Below are positions 1-8,264 of a DNA stretch of 64,000 nucleotides, in pieces. The notes beneath the pieces were generated by a model, which had not been told where the DNA came from, ran no database searches, and saw only the letters and a list, made by a program, of their open reading frames with translations. A program made the translations under genes and the position numbers. Source of the stretch: Flavobacteriales bacterium (GTDB lineage: Bacteria > Bacteroidota > Bacteroidia > Flavobacteriales_F > PHOS-HE28); assembly GCA_016702645.1 (NCBI GenBank), contig JADJDP010000017.1, positions 38,182 to 102,181 of the forward strand. The letters are read 5' to 3'. How positions within the stretch are numbered: the stretch's first letter is position 1; the number at the start of each line of letters is the position of its first letter.

Positions 1-364
1 TGGTAAAGGCCGAAGAGATCCTGGCGGCACGCCAGCTCGTCCGCGAAGTATACATGGACGAAAAGATCGAGCAATACATCGTGGACATCGTGTACGCCAC
101 ACGCAAGCCCGACCAGTACAAACTCGGTGATCTAACGGCCATGATCGGCTTTGGTGGTAGTCCGCGAGCGAGCATCAACATGGCGTTGGCAGCCAAGGCC
201 TTCGCCTTCACAAAGCGTCGCGGCTACGTCATCCCCGAGGATGTGCGCGCCGTATGCCCGATGTGTTACGCCACCGGATCGGGCTCACCTACGAGGCGGA
301 AGCGGAGAACATCAGCGTGATGGAGATCATCGATCGTGTACTGAACACGGTTGAAGTACCCTGA
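1..364 (+). CDS. moxR: MoxR-family AAA+ ATPase, C-terminal part (5' truncated, frameshifted)
   Basis: This is the lid/C-terminal region of a MoxR ATPase, cut by the window start and read from base 3. MoxR proteins are chaperone-like ATPases encoded next to DUF58 and von Willebrand A (vWA) proteins. The visible stretch contains the typical segment YKLGDLTAMIGFGGSPRA followed by LAAKAFAF and the helix starting YVIPEDVRAV. A single missing G near base 262 breaks the frame. Restoring it gives DVLRHRIGLTYEAEAENIS and an ending at the TGA at 362-364, as expected for the family. It is the first gene of the bat operon and lies 55 bases upstream of the DUF58 gene. The frameshift is probably a sequencing error. 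Confidence 0.88.
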
Positions 365-373
365 GATGGGAGC

Positions 374-422
374 ATGTGGTCATGTGCCCATGTGCACATG
401 GTCGCATGAGCACATGACCATG
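374..422. repeat. Nested CATG-rich palindrome in the moxR-DUF58 gap
   Basis: An 11-base perfect inverted repeat (TGGTCATGTGC at 377-387, GCACATGACCA at 410-420) flanks a central 14-base perfect palindrome CCATGTGCACATGG at 388-401. The right arm overlaps the possible DUF58 start codons at 414 and 420. It occupies the only real spacer of the operon. It could be an operator, an mRNA structure around the start codon, or a copy of an intergenic repeat. The function is not known. Confidence 0.8.
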
Positions 423-1307
423 AACACCGCCCAACACACCAAGGACCTCCTGAAGAAGGTGCGCCTGATCGAGCTGAAGACACGCGGCTTGAGCCAGCAC
501 ATCTTCAGCGGGGAATACCACAGTGCGTTCAAGGGTCGTGGCATGACCTTCAGTGAGGTGCGTGAATACAGTGCCGGCGATGAAGTCCGGACGATCGATT
601 GGAACGTTACGGCGCGCTTCGGGCATCCTTTCGTGAAGGTGTTCGAGGAGGAGCGTGAACTCACCGCCATGCTCATCGCCGACGTGAGCGGCTCGGAGGA
701 CTTCGGTACCGCCCAACTGCTCAAGCGGGAACTGATCACGGAAGTATGCGCCACCATCGCCTTCAGCGCCATCCGCAACAACGACAAAGTGGGCCTGATC
801 CTCTTCAGCGACAAGGTGGATAAGTTCATTCCGCCGAAGAAAGGCCGCAGCCATATCCTGCGCATCGTGCGCGAACTGCTTGAGTTCCGCCCTGACGGCA
901 AGGGCACGGACATCGCCGAGGCGCTCCGCTACTTGAACAACGTCATCAAGAAGCGCAGCATCGCCTTCCTGGTGAGCGACATGATGGACAATGGGTACGA
1001 GGATGCGTTGAAGATCGCGAACCGTCGCCACGACCTCGTTGTGCTGCGCACCGCCGATCCGCGCGAGAGCGAACTACCCAACGTTGGCCTGGTGCGCTTC
1101 GCCGATCCGGAAACCGGCGACATGCGGTGGGTGAACACCGGCAGCCGTGCGGTGCGGAACTCCTACCGCGCTTCTGCCCTGAAACACCAGCAGCGCACAC
1201 GCGAACTCCTGCGCCGCAGCGGTGTGGACAACGCGGTCATCACAACGGACGAAGGATATGTCCGCCCGCTCATGCGGCTATTCAAACAACGCGAGGGCGC
1301 ACGATGA
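420..1307 (+). CDS. DUF58 domain-containing protein (vWA-like), bat operon
   Basis: A cytoplasmic DUF58 protein of about 295 residues, normally encoded directly after moxR and thought to act with it and the vWA proteins. The family signature is clear: an N-terminal helix with LSQHIFSGEYHSAFKGRG, then EYSAGDEVRTIDWNVTAR, a vWA-like core with ADVSGS resembling a MIDAS motif, and the segment AFLVSDMMDN. The start is chosen at ATG 420 (MNTAQHTK). ATG 414 is also possible, and the longer upstream reading runs through the palindrome and is unlikely. The stop overlaps the next start (ATGA at 1304-1307), implying translational coupling. Confidence 0.9.
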   Translation: MNTAQHTKDLLKKVRLIELKTRGLSQHIFSGEYHSAFKGRGMTFSEVREYSAGDEVRTIDWNVTARFGHPFVKVFEEERELTAMLIADVSGSEDFGTAQLLKRELITEVCATIAFSAIRNNDKVGLILFSDKVDKFIPPKKGRSHILRIVRELLEFRPDGKGTDIAEALRYLNNVIKKRSIAFLVSDMMDNGYEDALKIANRRHDLVVLRTADPRESELPNVGLVRFADPETGDMRWVNTGSRAVRNSYRASALKHQQRTRELLRRSGVDNAVITTDEGYVRPLMRLFKQREGAR

Positions 1308-2245
1308 GGACCGTCGCTTGCATCGCTTCCCTGTTGTCGTTCGGTGCGTTCGCACAGAGCGGTGATCGGATCGTTTCCGCACAGATCGACCGGGATTCGA
1401 TCCTCATCGGTGAGCAGGTCGTGCTCACCCTGCAGGTGGACCCCGACGGGCTCCCGGTGACATGGCCGATGATCGGCGACACGCTCGCACCGCACATCGA
1501 AGTGGTCGGTGACAGCGGCTTGGACACGCTACAGGGAGACGGTACGGAGAGGGGTGGCAGGCATGCGCGTGGTGCGTCGGCTCTACCTCACCTCGTTCGA
1601 TACGGGTTACTGGGCGCTGCCCCCCTTGCGTTTCCGCATTGGCATGCAGGACCTGGAGAGCGAGGCCTTCCTGCTGCATGTGCAGGGCATTCAACTGGAC
1701 AGCGCAGCAACACCAAGGACATCAAGCCGATCGAGCTGCCCTTCAGCTTGACGTGGTGGCTGAGAGAGCAATGGATGTGGATCGCAGGTGGGAGCGCCAT
1801 CGCTTTGGCTTTCGTTGCCTTGATCCTGCTCATCCGCCGCTTCAGACGGAAAGTTCCCGAAGTGGAGATCGAAGCTCCTGTGATCCCGCTGCATGAACGG
1901 GTGCTTTTGCAATTGGAAGCGTTGGACAGGGAGCGGGTCTGGCAGCAAGGCGACCACAAGAGCTACCAGTCGCGATTGACGGACCTGTTGCGCGGCTACA
2001 TCGAAGAGCGCTACCGTGTTCCAGCGCTCGAACGCACCACGGACGAATTGCTGCACGAACTGCGTGTGAGCCCACTATCCATGGAGCAGCAAAGTCTTTT
2101 GGCAAACCTGCTTCGTCTTGCGGACATGGTGAAGTTCGCCAAAGCCCTGCCCTCACCGCAGGAGAACGAACAAATGATGGTGAGCGCCGTGCGCTTCATC
2201 CGCGAAACCGTTCCAACGAACCGAGCCGATGCACCGCGCACCTGA
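1304..2245 (+). CDS. DUF4381-like membrane protein of the bat operon (two compensating frameshifts)
   Basis: The gene begins with a signal peptide (LLSFGAFAQS, probable cleavage after FAQ), then has a short beta-rich periplasmic region. A transmembrane helix follows at about 1780-1830 (WMWIAGGSAIALAFVALILL), then a cytoplasmic helical tail. The frame is broken between about 1510-1545 and restored near 1700. The middle is coherent only in another frame (RLYLTSFDTGYWALPPLRFR), so two indels are present. Position between DUF58 and batA, plus a single TM with a basic helical tail, matches the DUF4381-type protein often found in these operons. Function is unknown. The start overlaps the previous stop and the end overlaps batA by 17 bases. 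Confidence 0.75.
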   Translation: MRTVACIASLLSFGAFAQSGDRIVSAQIDRDSILIGEQVVLTLQVDPDGLPVTWPMIGDTLAPHIEVVGDSGLDTLQGDGTERGGRHARGASALPHLVRYGLLGAAPLAFPHWHAGPGERGLPAACAGHSTGQRSNTKDIKPIELPFSLTWWLREQWMWIAGGSAIALAFVALILLIRRFRRKVPEVEIEAPVIPLHERVLLQLEALDRERVWQQGDHKSYQSRLTDLLRGYIEERYRVPALERTTDELLHELRVSPLSMEQQSLLANLLRLADMVKFAKALPSPQENEQMMVSAVRFIRETVPTNRADAPRT

Positions 2246-3311
2246 TCGTTGGGTACTTCTGGGATGGACACTGGCCGCGCTGGTGGGCGCTGCTTGTGTT
2301 ACCTACCTCCTCGTACAGCGCTATGAACTGGCAAACCCGAACGTGCTCTGGTTCCTTCTTGTGCTGGTACCGGTGGTGGTCCTTCGATACTGGCGTGAAG
2401 GGCGGCAGGCGACGCAAGTGCGGATGTCGGCCATGAAGAGCCAGTTGCAACGCCCCTTCGATCTGGTCGCCTTCCTACGACCGATGAGCTTTTCCGCAGC
2501 GATCGCCGGCACGGCCTTGTTGCTGTTGGCCATGGCACGGCCGCAGAGCCACGACAGCAAGGAAGATGTTAAACGCGAGGGAATAGACATCGTCATCGCG
2601 TTCGACATCAGCGCCAGCATGCTCGCCAAAGACCTGAAGCCCGACCGCCTCGAGGCTTCCAAGCGCGTGGGCATGGACTTCATCGATGGTCGCCCCAACG
2701 ACCGCATCGGTTTGGTGGTGTACGAAGGGGAGGCTTACACCCAATGCCCGCTCACCACGGATCATCGCGTACTGAAGGAACTCTTCGATGGTTCTCGTTC
2801 CGGTCTGATCCAAGGAGGTACCGCCGTTGGCATGGGCCTCGCCACTGCACTGAACCGCCTTCGGGAGAGCACAGCAAAGAGCAAAGTGGTGATCCTCCTC
2901 ACCGATGGTGTGAACAATACGGGCACCGTGCAACCAGTGGATGCAGCCATGATCGCCGAGGAACTCGGCATCCGCGTTTATACGATCGGGGTGGGAACGC
3001 GTGGTAAAGCACTCACACCCGTCACCCAATACTCCGACGGTCAATACCGGTACGAGTACGTTGACGTGGATCTGGACGAAGCAACGCTGGAGCAGATCGC
3101 CAGCATGACCGGTGGCAAGTATTTCCGCGCCACGGACGAGCGCAAGCTGAAGGAGATTTACGCCGAGATCGACCGCTTGGAAAAGACGCGCATAGAAGTG
3201 GAGCAGTTCACCTTCCGCATCGAGGAGTACCACGAGCTGGCCTTGTTCGGCTGCTTGCTCCTCCTGACCGGCGGTGTGCTCGACAGAACCCTGTTCCGCG
3301 GAATGGCATGA
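2229..3311 (+). CDS. batA: BatA, vWA-domain membrane protein
   Basis: A protein of 360 residues with two N-terminal transmembrane segments (about 8-28 and 39-53), another hydrophobic stretch at 87-103, a vWA domain at about 115-310 and a C-terminal transmembrane helix at about 335-352. The MIDAS metal site is intact: DISAS at 126-130, a threonine in QCPLTTDHR, and the aspartate of LLTDGVNN. Bat proteins were named for Bacteroides aerotolerance; the vWA domain is thought to bind partner Bat proteins in the periplasm. The reading is uninterrupted. The stop and batB start share the bases ATGA at 3308-3311. Confidence 0.93.
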   Translation: MHRAPDRWVLLGWTLAALVGAACVTYLLVQRYELANPNVLWFLLVLVPVVVLRYWREGRQATQVRMSAMKSQLQRPFDLVAFLRPMSFSAAIAGTALLLLAMARPQSHDSKEDVKREGIDIVIAFDISASMLAKDLKPDRLEASKRVGMDFIDGRPNDRIGLVVYEGEAYTQCPLTTDHRVLKELFDGSRSGLIQGGTAVGMGLATALNRLRESTAKSKVVILLTDGVNNTGTVQPVDAAMIAEELGIRVYTIGVGTRGKALTPVTQYSDGQYRYEYVDVDLDEATLEQIASMTGGKYFRATDERKLKEIYAEIDRLEKTRIEVEQFTFRIEEYHELALFGCLLLLTGGVLDRTLFRGMA

Positions 3312-4453
3312 GCAGCCAGGGCACATACCATTTCAGGTCCGCATCGGTGATCGTGCTTGCGGTGGAACTTCTTACGTGGGCGCTGATGCTCGGAACATGG
3401 TGGCTGCTGGATCGTGAGGTCCCCTCCTTCCGCTTCGAACGGCCTGAAATGCTGCGAGGGATGCTTGGCGGACCGTTGCTGGTCCTGCTGTTCATCATCG
3501 ACCTGGCATGGCGTAACCGCGCGCTGAGACGCTTTGCGCACAGCACCACCTTGCAGCGCATGGTGCCGGGTGTCTCCACAACACGCACGGTGCTGCGCTT
3601 CCTCCTGTTGCGTCATGGTCTTGGTTTCGCGGTCCTTGCACTGGCCGCGCCCCAACTGGGTTCACGAGAAGAGGTTGTCAAGTCCAAGGGCATCGATCTG
3701 GTGGTGGCGGTCGACGTGAGCAATAGCATGGCCTGCGAGGACCTCAAGCCGAGCCGGATGCTCGCCACGCGCCGTGCCTTGGAGCAACTGATCGATCGAT
3801 CGAAGGGGGATCGGCTCGGCATCGTGGTGTTCGCCGGTGAGGCGTTCGTGCAACTGCCGATCACCACGGATCGTTCCGCCGCCAAGTTGTTCCTGAGCAC
3901 GGTGGGACCGGGATCCGTGGGTACCCAAGGAACCGCCATCGGCGCAGCCATCGATCTAGCACTGCAGTCCTTCGACCGGGAGAGCCCGAGCGGAAAGGCC
4001 ATCATCGTCATCACCGATGGGGAGAACCACGAGGATGACGCCATCGGCGCCGCACAGCGCGCAGCTGCCGAGAACATCGTGGTGCATACCGTGGGCATGG
4101 GCACACCCGAAGGCGGACCGCTTCCGGTGAAGGTGAACGGCCGCATGCAAGGCTTCCGGAAGGACGCCGATGGAACCACGGTCGTGAGCCGATTGAACGA
4201 AGCCATGTTACGGCGGATAGCGAAGGAGGGCAACGGCGCATATGTGCGCGCCACCACCACGTCGACCGGCATCCTCGAACTGGTGGACCAATTGAAGACC
4301 ATGGACAAGGCGGAAACAGGATCCACCATCTACACAGCGCACGAAGACCAGTTCCAATACCCGCTCGGGATGGCGATCGTGCTTTGCCTCTGTTCGCTGT
4401 TGCTCGGCGAGCAGCGAAATCCGCGTGCCGCCTGGCGGGCGTTGAACGCATGA
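3308..4453 (+). CDS. batB: BatB, vWA-domain membrane protein
   Basis: A 381-residue paralogue of the upstream BatA with the same plan: N-terminal transmembrane helices (about 13-33 and 54-66), a hydrophobic segment near 102-116, a vWA domain at about 125-325 with MIDAS motif DVSNS at 136-140, and a C-terminal transmembrane helix (GMAIVLCLCSLLLG). The glycine-rich GTQGTAIGAAIDLAL and ITDGENHEDD segments are typical of BatB. The start overlaps the batA stop by four bases and the stop overlaps batC in the same way. The frame is intact. Confidence 0.93.
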   Translation: MSSQGTYHFRSASVIVLAVELLTWALMLGTWWLLDREVPSFRFERPEMLRGMLGGPLLVLLFIIDLAWRNRALRRFAHSTTLQRMVPGVSTTRTVLRFLLLRHGLGFAVLALAAPQLGSREEVVKSKGIDLVVAVDVSNSMACEDLKPSRMLATRRALEQLIDRSKGDRLGIVVFAGEAFVQLPITTDRSAAKLFLSTVGPGSVGTQGTAIGAAIDLALQSFDRESPSGKAIIVITDGENHEDDAIGAAQRAAAENIVVHTVGMGTPEGGPLPVKVNGRMQGFRKDADGTTVVSRLNEAMLRRIAKEGNGAYVRATTTSTGILELVDQLKTMDKAETGSTIYTAHEDQFQYPLGMAIVLCLCSLLLGEQRNPRAAWRALNA

Positions 4454-5250
4454 GGAACTTGCCCGTCATAGCAGCGGTATTGCTCGTTGGCTGCGGCAGC
4501 GAGCAGGAACAGCTCGCTGAACGCGCACTGCGTCATGGGGCCGCACGATACAACGATGGGCAGTTCCCAGCGGCCGACAGTTCCTTTGCGGAAGCACCGC
4601 TGGATGAACGCGCGGTCTTCGATCGTGGCAACGCCAACTTCCGCATGCGGCAATGGACGTCGGCCATCGCGCACTTCCGGGAAGCGGCCACCATGGACAG
4701 TTCGCGCTTGGAACAGGCTCGCGCACGGTTCAACTTGGGCAATGCGCACCTTGCGGAAGCGATGCTCGCCGATACCCTCGCCCGTCAGCAACAGGAACTG
4801 CTGGACGGCATTCGTGTCGAGGGACCGGACATCGCCACAAAAGTGAGCCAATTCGTACTGCGTGATTCGATCCAACGCGATGTTCAACGCCTCCAAGCCT
4901 TGATCGACTCGTCCCTCACCGCCGCACTGGAGAGTTTCCGAGCGAGCCTGCGCAACCAGCCGACGGACGACGACGCGCGATACAACTTCGCCTATACCCA
5001 GAGGTTGATCACCCGTCGACCCAATGCTGGGGATGACGGCAGCAAAGGAGGCGACGGTGACAAGGACAAGGAACTCAGCGCGCGTGCGCAGCAGATCATG
5101 AAAAAGGCCGATGAACTTGTTGAACAGTACAAATTCGAGGAGGCCTTGAGCGTAATGCAGCAAGGCTTGAAGGAAGACCCGAGCCTGAAGGCGAAGAAAG
5201 AATACATGGACAAGCTGGATGTGGTGACCAAAGCAGCAAAAGCCTCATGA
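4450..5250 (+). CDS. batC: BatC-like TPR lipoprotein
   Basis: About 266 residues from ATG 4450, which overlaps the batB stop. The N-terminus MRNLPVIAAVLLVGCGSEQ is a lipoprotein signal with lipobox LVGC, so the protein is probably membrane anchored. Tetratricopeptide-like helices follow (AVFDRGNANFRMRQWTSAIA, RARFNLGNAHLAEA, DDDARYNFAYTQRL) and then a charged linker rich in G, D and K. The C-terminal portion has another TPR-like helix pair. Such TPR proteins in bat operons probably hold the vWA partners together. The longer reading upstream of 4450 lies inside batB and is rejected. Confidence 0.87.
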   Translation: MRNLPVIAAVLLVGCGSEQEQLAERALRHGAARYNDGQFPAADSSFAEAPLDERAVFDRGNANFRMRQWTSAIAHFREAATMDSSRLEQARARFNLGNAHLAEAMLADTLARQQQELLDGIRVEGPDIATKVSQFVLRDSIQRDVQRLQALIDSSLTAALESFRASLRNQPTDDDARYNFAYTQRLITRRPNAGDDGSKGGDGDKDKELSARAQQIMKKADELVEQYKFEEALSVMQQGLKEDPSLKAKKEYMDKLDVVTKAAKAS

Positions 5251-5762
5251 TGAAGCGCACCATCCACTTGATCGCCATGTTGCTCACCGTCATGGTGTCG
5301 CAGGCGCAGACCAGCTCCGCAGAGGAGTACTTCAACCTTGCGGCCAGACAATACGTGAAGGAGGACAAGCTCGCGGCATTGAAGACACTGGACAAAGGCC
5401 TGCAAGCGCACCCCGGCGACGCGCGCATGCTGAAGTTGGCGGAGGAGCTGTTGAAGGAACAACAGCAACAACAGCAAGCCCAACAGCAACAACAGAAGCA
5501 GCAGGACGAACAGCAGAAAAAGGAAGAACAGGACCAACAAAAAGCGCAGCAGGAACAGCAGAAGAAGGAGCAACAAGAACAAGAGCAAGCACAGCAAGGC
5601 GAACGCGAGGACGGTCGGAAGAAACCCCAACCCGGTCGCATTGCTCCCCAGGATGCCGAGCGCATCCTCGATGCTCTGGAACGCCAGGAACAAGGAACCC
5701 AGGACAAGGTGCGCGCTCGCATGCGCCCGGTACAACGTCGTCGCATTGAAAAGGACTGGTGA
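5247..5762 (+). CDS. Secreted TPR-like protein with Gln-rich coiled coil (bat operon)
   Basis: A protein of 171 residues starting with a signal peptide ending in VMVSQAQ. A short TPR-like helical pair follows (EEYFNLAARQYVKEDKLAAL, about residues 26-65), then about 60 residues composed almost entirely of Q, K, E and A, which predict a long charged helix or coiled coil. The tail contains PQDAERILDALERQE and a basic end. It lies between batC and batD with a four-base overlap upstream and one spacer base downstream, so it is almost certainly part of the Bat complex. The exact function is unknown. Bases 5455-5600 are low-complexity CAG/CAA-rich and prone to length change. Confidence 0.8.
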   Translation: MMKRTIHLIAMLLTVMVSQAQTSSAEEYFNLAARQYVKEDKLAALKTLDKGLQAHPGDARMLKLAEELLKEQQQQQQAQQQQQKQQDEQQKKEEQDQQKAQQEQQKKEQQEQEQAQQGEREDGRKKPQPGRIAPQDAERILDALERQEQGTQDKVRARMRPVQRRRIEKDW

Positions 5763-5763
5763 C

Positions 5764-6645
5764 ATGAAGTGGACAGCACGGATCATCCTCTTGATGGCGC
5801 TCATCAGCGGCACGGCCTCGTTGCGCGCACAAGAGATCACCTTCACCGCAAGCGTGGACCGCAAGAGCATCGCCGTGGGGGAACACGTCCGCCTCACGAT
5901 CACGCTCAGCAATGCGGGCGATCGTTTCAGCACACCGGACCTTGGTGGCCTCGTCGTCGTTGGCGGTCCGAGCTACGGAAGCAACATGGTGAGCACGAAC
6001 GGTCGCATGAGCGTATCGGTGAGCCGCACGTGGTTGCTCACCGGTACTGCACCGGGCAAGTTCACGATCGGTGCGTCGAAAGCGAGCGTTGGCGGAGGAA
6101 CGCTTCAAACGGAGCCCATCACCATCGAAGTGGTCAAGGCTGGATCAAGACCATCGGATGCAAGTGCTGCGCAAGGGCAACGCTCGGACCCCAATCTTTT
6201 CGTAACCATATCGCTCAGCAAGAACAAAGCATACGTGGGGGAACAGGTACTGGCCACGTACACCTTGTACAACCGCTACGCGGCACTGGAGCTTTCCAAG
6301 TTCGAACTTCCCAAGCTCAACGGGTTCTGGAGCGAGGAGATCGAGATCGGCGAAAGCGGCTGGAGCGAACAGGTGGTGAACGGGATCGGCTACCGCGTTG
6401 CTGTGTTGAAGAAGCAATTGCTCTTTCCACAGCGCAGCGGCAAGCTGCGGGTGGAGCCCATGGAACTCACCTGCATCGTCAATCGCTCGTTCTTCAACCG
6501 GGGCAGCAGCATCGACCTGAAGAGCAGCCCGGTCGAATTCACCGCGCTTGCACTTCCGCCGAACGCGCCGGCCGACTTCGGCGGTGCCGTGGGGGAATTG
6601 GACCTGCAGGTTCAAACCAGACCGCACCAGCGTGAAGGCCAATGA
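5764..6645 (+). CDS. batD: BatD, N-terminal part (frameshifted)
   Basis: N-terminal part of the BatD periplasmic protein. It has a signal peptide (ISGTASLRAQ) followed by the first two Ig-like/BatD beta-sandwich domains, including ITFTASVDRKSIAVGEHVRL and the repeat-like KNKAYVGEQVLATYTLYNRY. The reading leaves frame at about base 6611, where one base appears to be missing, and continues as the next entry; the codons from 6611 to 6645 are therefore out of frame. BatD is thought to be a large periplasmic partner of BatA/BatB, anchored by a C-terminal transmembrane helix. The start at 5764 follows the previous stop by one base. Confidence 0.88.
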   Translation: MKWTARIILLMALISGTASLRAQEITFTASVDRKSIAVGEHVRLTITLSNAGDRFSTPDLGGLVVVGGPSYGSNMVSTNGRMSVSVSRTWLLTGTAPGKFTIGASKASVGGGTLQTEPITIEVVKAGSRPSDASAAQGQRSDPNLFVTISLSKNKAYVGEQVLATYTLYNRYAALELSKFELPKLNGFWSEEIEIGESGWSEQVVNGIGYRVAVLKKQLLFPQRSGKLRVEPMELTCIVNRSFFNRGSSIDLKSSPVEFTALALPPNAPADFGGAVGELDLQVQTRPHQREGQ

Positions 6646-7507
6646 GGCCATCGAGATCGTCGTGCGCATGAGCGGACGCACCAACCTCAAACTGCTCGAT
6701 GCACCGAAGTTGGACTTTCCGGGTGACTTCGAGGCCTATGACCCGAAAGTGGTGGACAAGATCAGCGTGAACGCAAGCGGCATGAGCGGCTCGCGTGAGT
6801 TCCAGTACACGGTGATCCCCCGTCACGACGGACACTTCGACCTGGGAACCATCAGCTTCAGCTACTTCGACACACGCACCAACACGTACAAGTCGCTGGC
6901 AAGCGATCCGATCGTGATCGACGTTGCCCTGGGTGAAGGGGGTCCTTCAACGAACCTCCGTTATCCATCCAAATCGGACGTGGTCACACTCGGCGAAGAA
7001 GTGCGCTACATACGCACCGGCGACCTCGCCTTGCGAACGAAAGGGCATTTCCTCTTCGCGTCGTTACCATGGTTCGCCGGCATGGGTGCACCTGCTCTGG
7101 CCTTCTTGCTCTTCCTTGCCTGGCAACGCAAACGGGAACGCGAGCGCGGCGATGTGGAAGGCACGCGTCGCAAACGTGCCGATGGCGTGGCACGCAAACG
7201 GTTGCGCGAAGCGGAACTAGGCCTCGATCAAGGCGATCGCAACGTGTTCTATGCCGCCTTGTCCAAAGCCTTGCACGGTTACCTGAGCGACAAGTTCAAC
7301 CTGGGCGTCGCGGAAGTGAACACCAACGAACTGCGACAGCGTTTCGCCACTTACGCCGATGGCAATGAACTTGCCGATGATTGTGCACGCCTGCTCACAG
7401 CGTGCGATATGGCGCGCTTCGCACCGGTGGAGGACAAACCAAGGCGCGAGCTGTACGAGGAGGCTGCACAGCTCATCCAACGCATCGAACGATCGGCCCG
7501 CAAATGA
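6611..7507 (+). CDS. batD: BatD, C-terminal part (same gene as 5764)
   Basis: Continuation of batD after the frameshift near 6611; the true protein resumes at FKPDRTSVKANEAIEIVVRM. It holds the third beta-sandwich domain, a transmembrane helix (LPWFAGMGAPALAFLLFLAW, about 7060-7125), a strongly basic cytoplasmic stretch and a C-terminal helical region (LSKALHGYLSDKFNL) like that in full-length BatD. The combined protein would be about 580 residues, normal for BatD. The stop overlaps the batE start (ATGA at 7504-7507). One base restored at 6611 would unite both parts. Confidence 0.87.
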   Translation, partial: FKPDRTSVKANEAIEIVVRMSGRTNLKLLDAPKLDFPGDFEAYDPKVVDKISVNASGMSGSREFQYTVIPRHDGHFDLGTISFSYFDTRTNTYKSLASDPIVIDVALGEGGPSTNLRYPSKSDVVTLGEEVRYIRTGDLALRTKGHFLFASLPWFAGMGAPALAFLLFLAWQRKRERERGDVEGTRRKRADGVARKRLREAELGLDQGDRNVFYAALSKALHGYLSDKFNLGVAEVNTNELRQRFATYADGNELADDCARLLTACDMARFAPVEDKPRRELYEEAAQLIQRIERSARK

Positions 7508-8262
7508 AACAGCTCCTCCCCTTCCTCTTCGCGCTCACGACGATGAGCGCCTCGGCGGTCACCAAGCTGGAAGCGGACTCCATGGCTGCGCGTGCACAGC
7601 GTGCTTATGCAATGGGGGACGCTCGAACAGCATTGGCAGCTTACGACTCCATCGCGGTCGATCACAACTCAGCGGCCTTGCAATTGAACATCGGCAACTG
7701 CTGGTTCAAACTGGGGGATGTGGCGCATGCGATCCTCCATTATGAACGTGGCCTGCGCCTGGCCCCGGGGGATGAGGACCTGCAAGCGAACCTGGACCTC
7801 GCGAACGAACAAGTGAAGGACCGCATCGCGGAAAAGCCATCGTTCGCATTGGGGACCACTTGGGCGCGCATTCGGGGTGGTCATGACCCGGATCAATGGG
7901 CCCGCCGTTCCTTGTGGGTCTGTGCGCTGTTCTTCGCCCTGCTCACCGCTGCCATCCTGTTGCGTGGAAAAGGCCCCCGCCGGATCGCCTTCACATCCTC
8001 CGGTCTTGCGTTGATCTTCCTCGCGCTATGTATCGCCTTCGCGGTCGCACGCCACAATGAGGTCGTGGACGACGGTCAAGCCATCATCATGGAACCCAAA
8101 GTGGATGTACTTGGCGAACCACGTACCGGCAGCAAAGTGCTGTTCGTCCTGCACAAGGGAACCAAACTGACCGTTCTACAAGAGGCCAACGGGTGGTACG
8201 AAGTGCAACTGCCCAACGGGAACGTCGGCTGGATGCCTCCAGCGGCGCTCGAGCGCATCTGA
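7504..8262 (+). CDS. batE: BatE-like TPR and SH3 domain membrane protein
   Basis: A protein of 252 residues: signal peptide (LTTMSASA), TPR repeats at about 25-100 (ALQLNIGNCWFKLGDVAHAI, LRLAPGDEDLQANLDLANEQ), two adjacent transmembrane helices at about 137-180, and a C-terminal bacterial SH3 domain at about 190-252 ending NGWYEVQLPNGNVGWMPPAA. The order TPR, two TM, SH3b is that of BatE. It is the last gene of the operon: the neighbour at 8265 converges on it with only two bases between stops. No hairpin terminator is evident in that junction. Confidence 0.9.
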   Translation: MKQLLPFLFALTTMSASAVTKLEADSMAARAQRAYAMGDARTALAAYDSIAVDHNSAALQLNIGNCWFKLGDVAHAILHYERGLRLAPGDEDLQANLDLANEQVKDRIAEKPSFALGTTWARIRGGHDPDQWARRSLWVCALFFALLTAAILLRGKGPRRIAFTSSGLALIFLALCIAFAVARHNEVVDDGQAIIMEPKVDVLGEPRTGSKVLFVLHKGTKLTVLQEANGWYEVQLPNGNVGWMPPAALERI

Positions 8263-8264
8263 TC

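Noticed and set aside
4992..5933. Minus-strand reading rich in leucine and cysteine opposite the Q-rich Bat protein
   Set aside because: It is only the reverse of the CAG/CAA repeats; the plus strand has a signal peptide and fits the operon.
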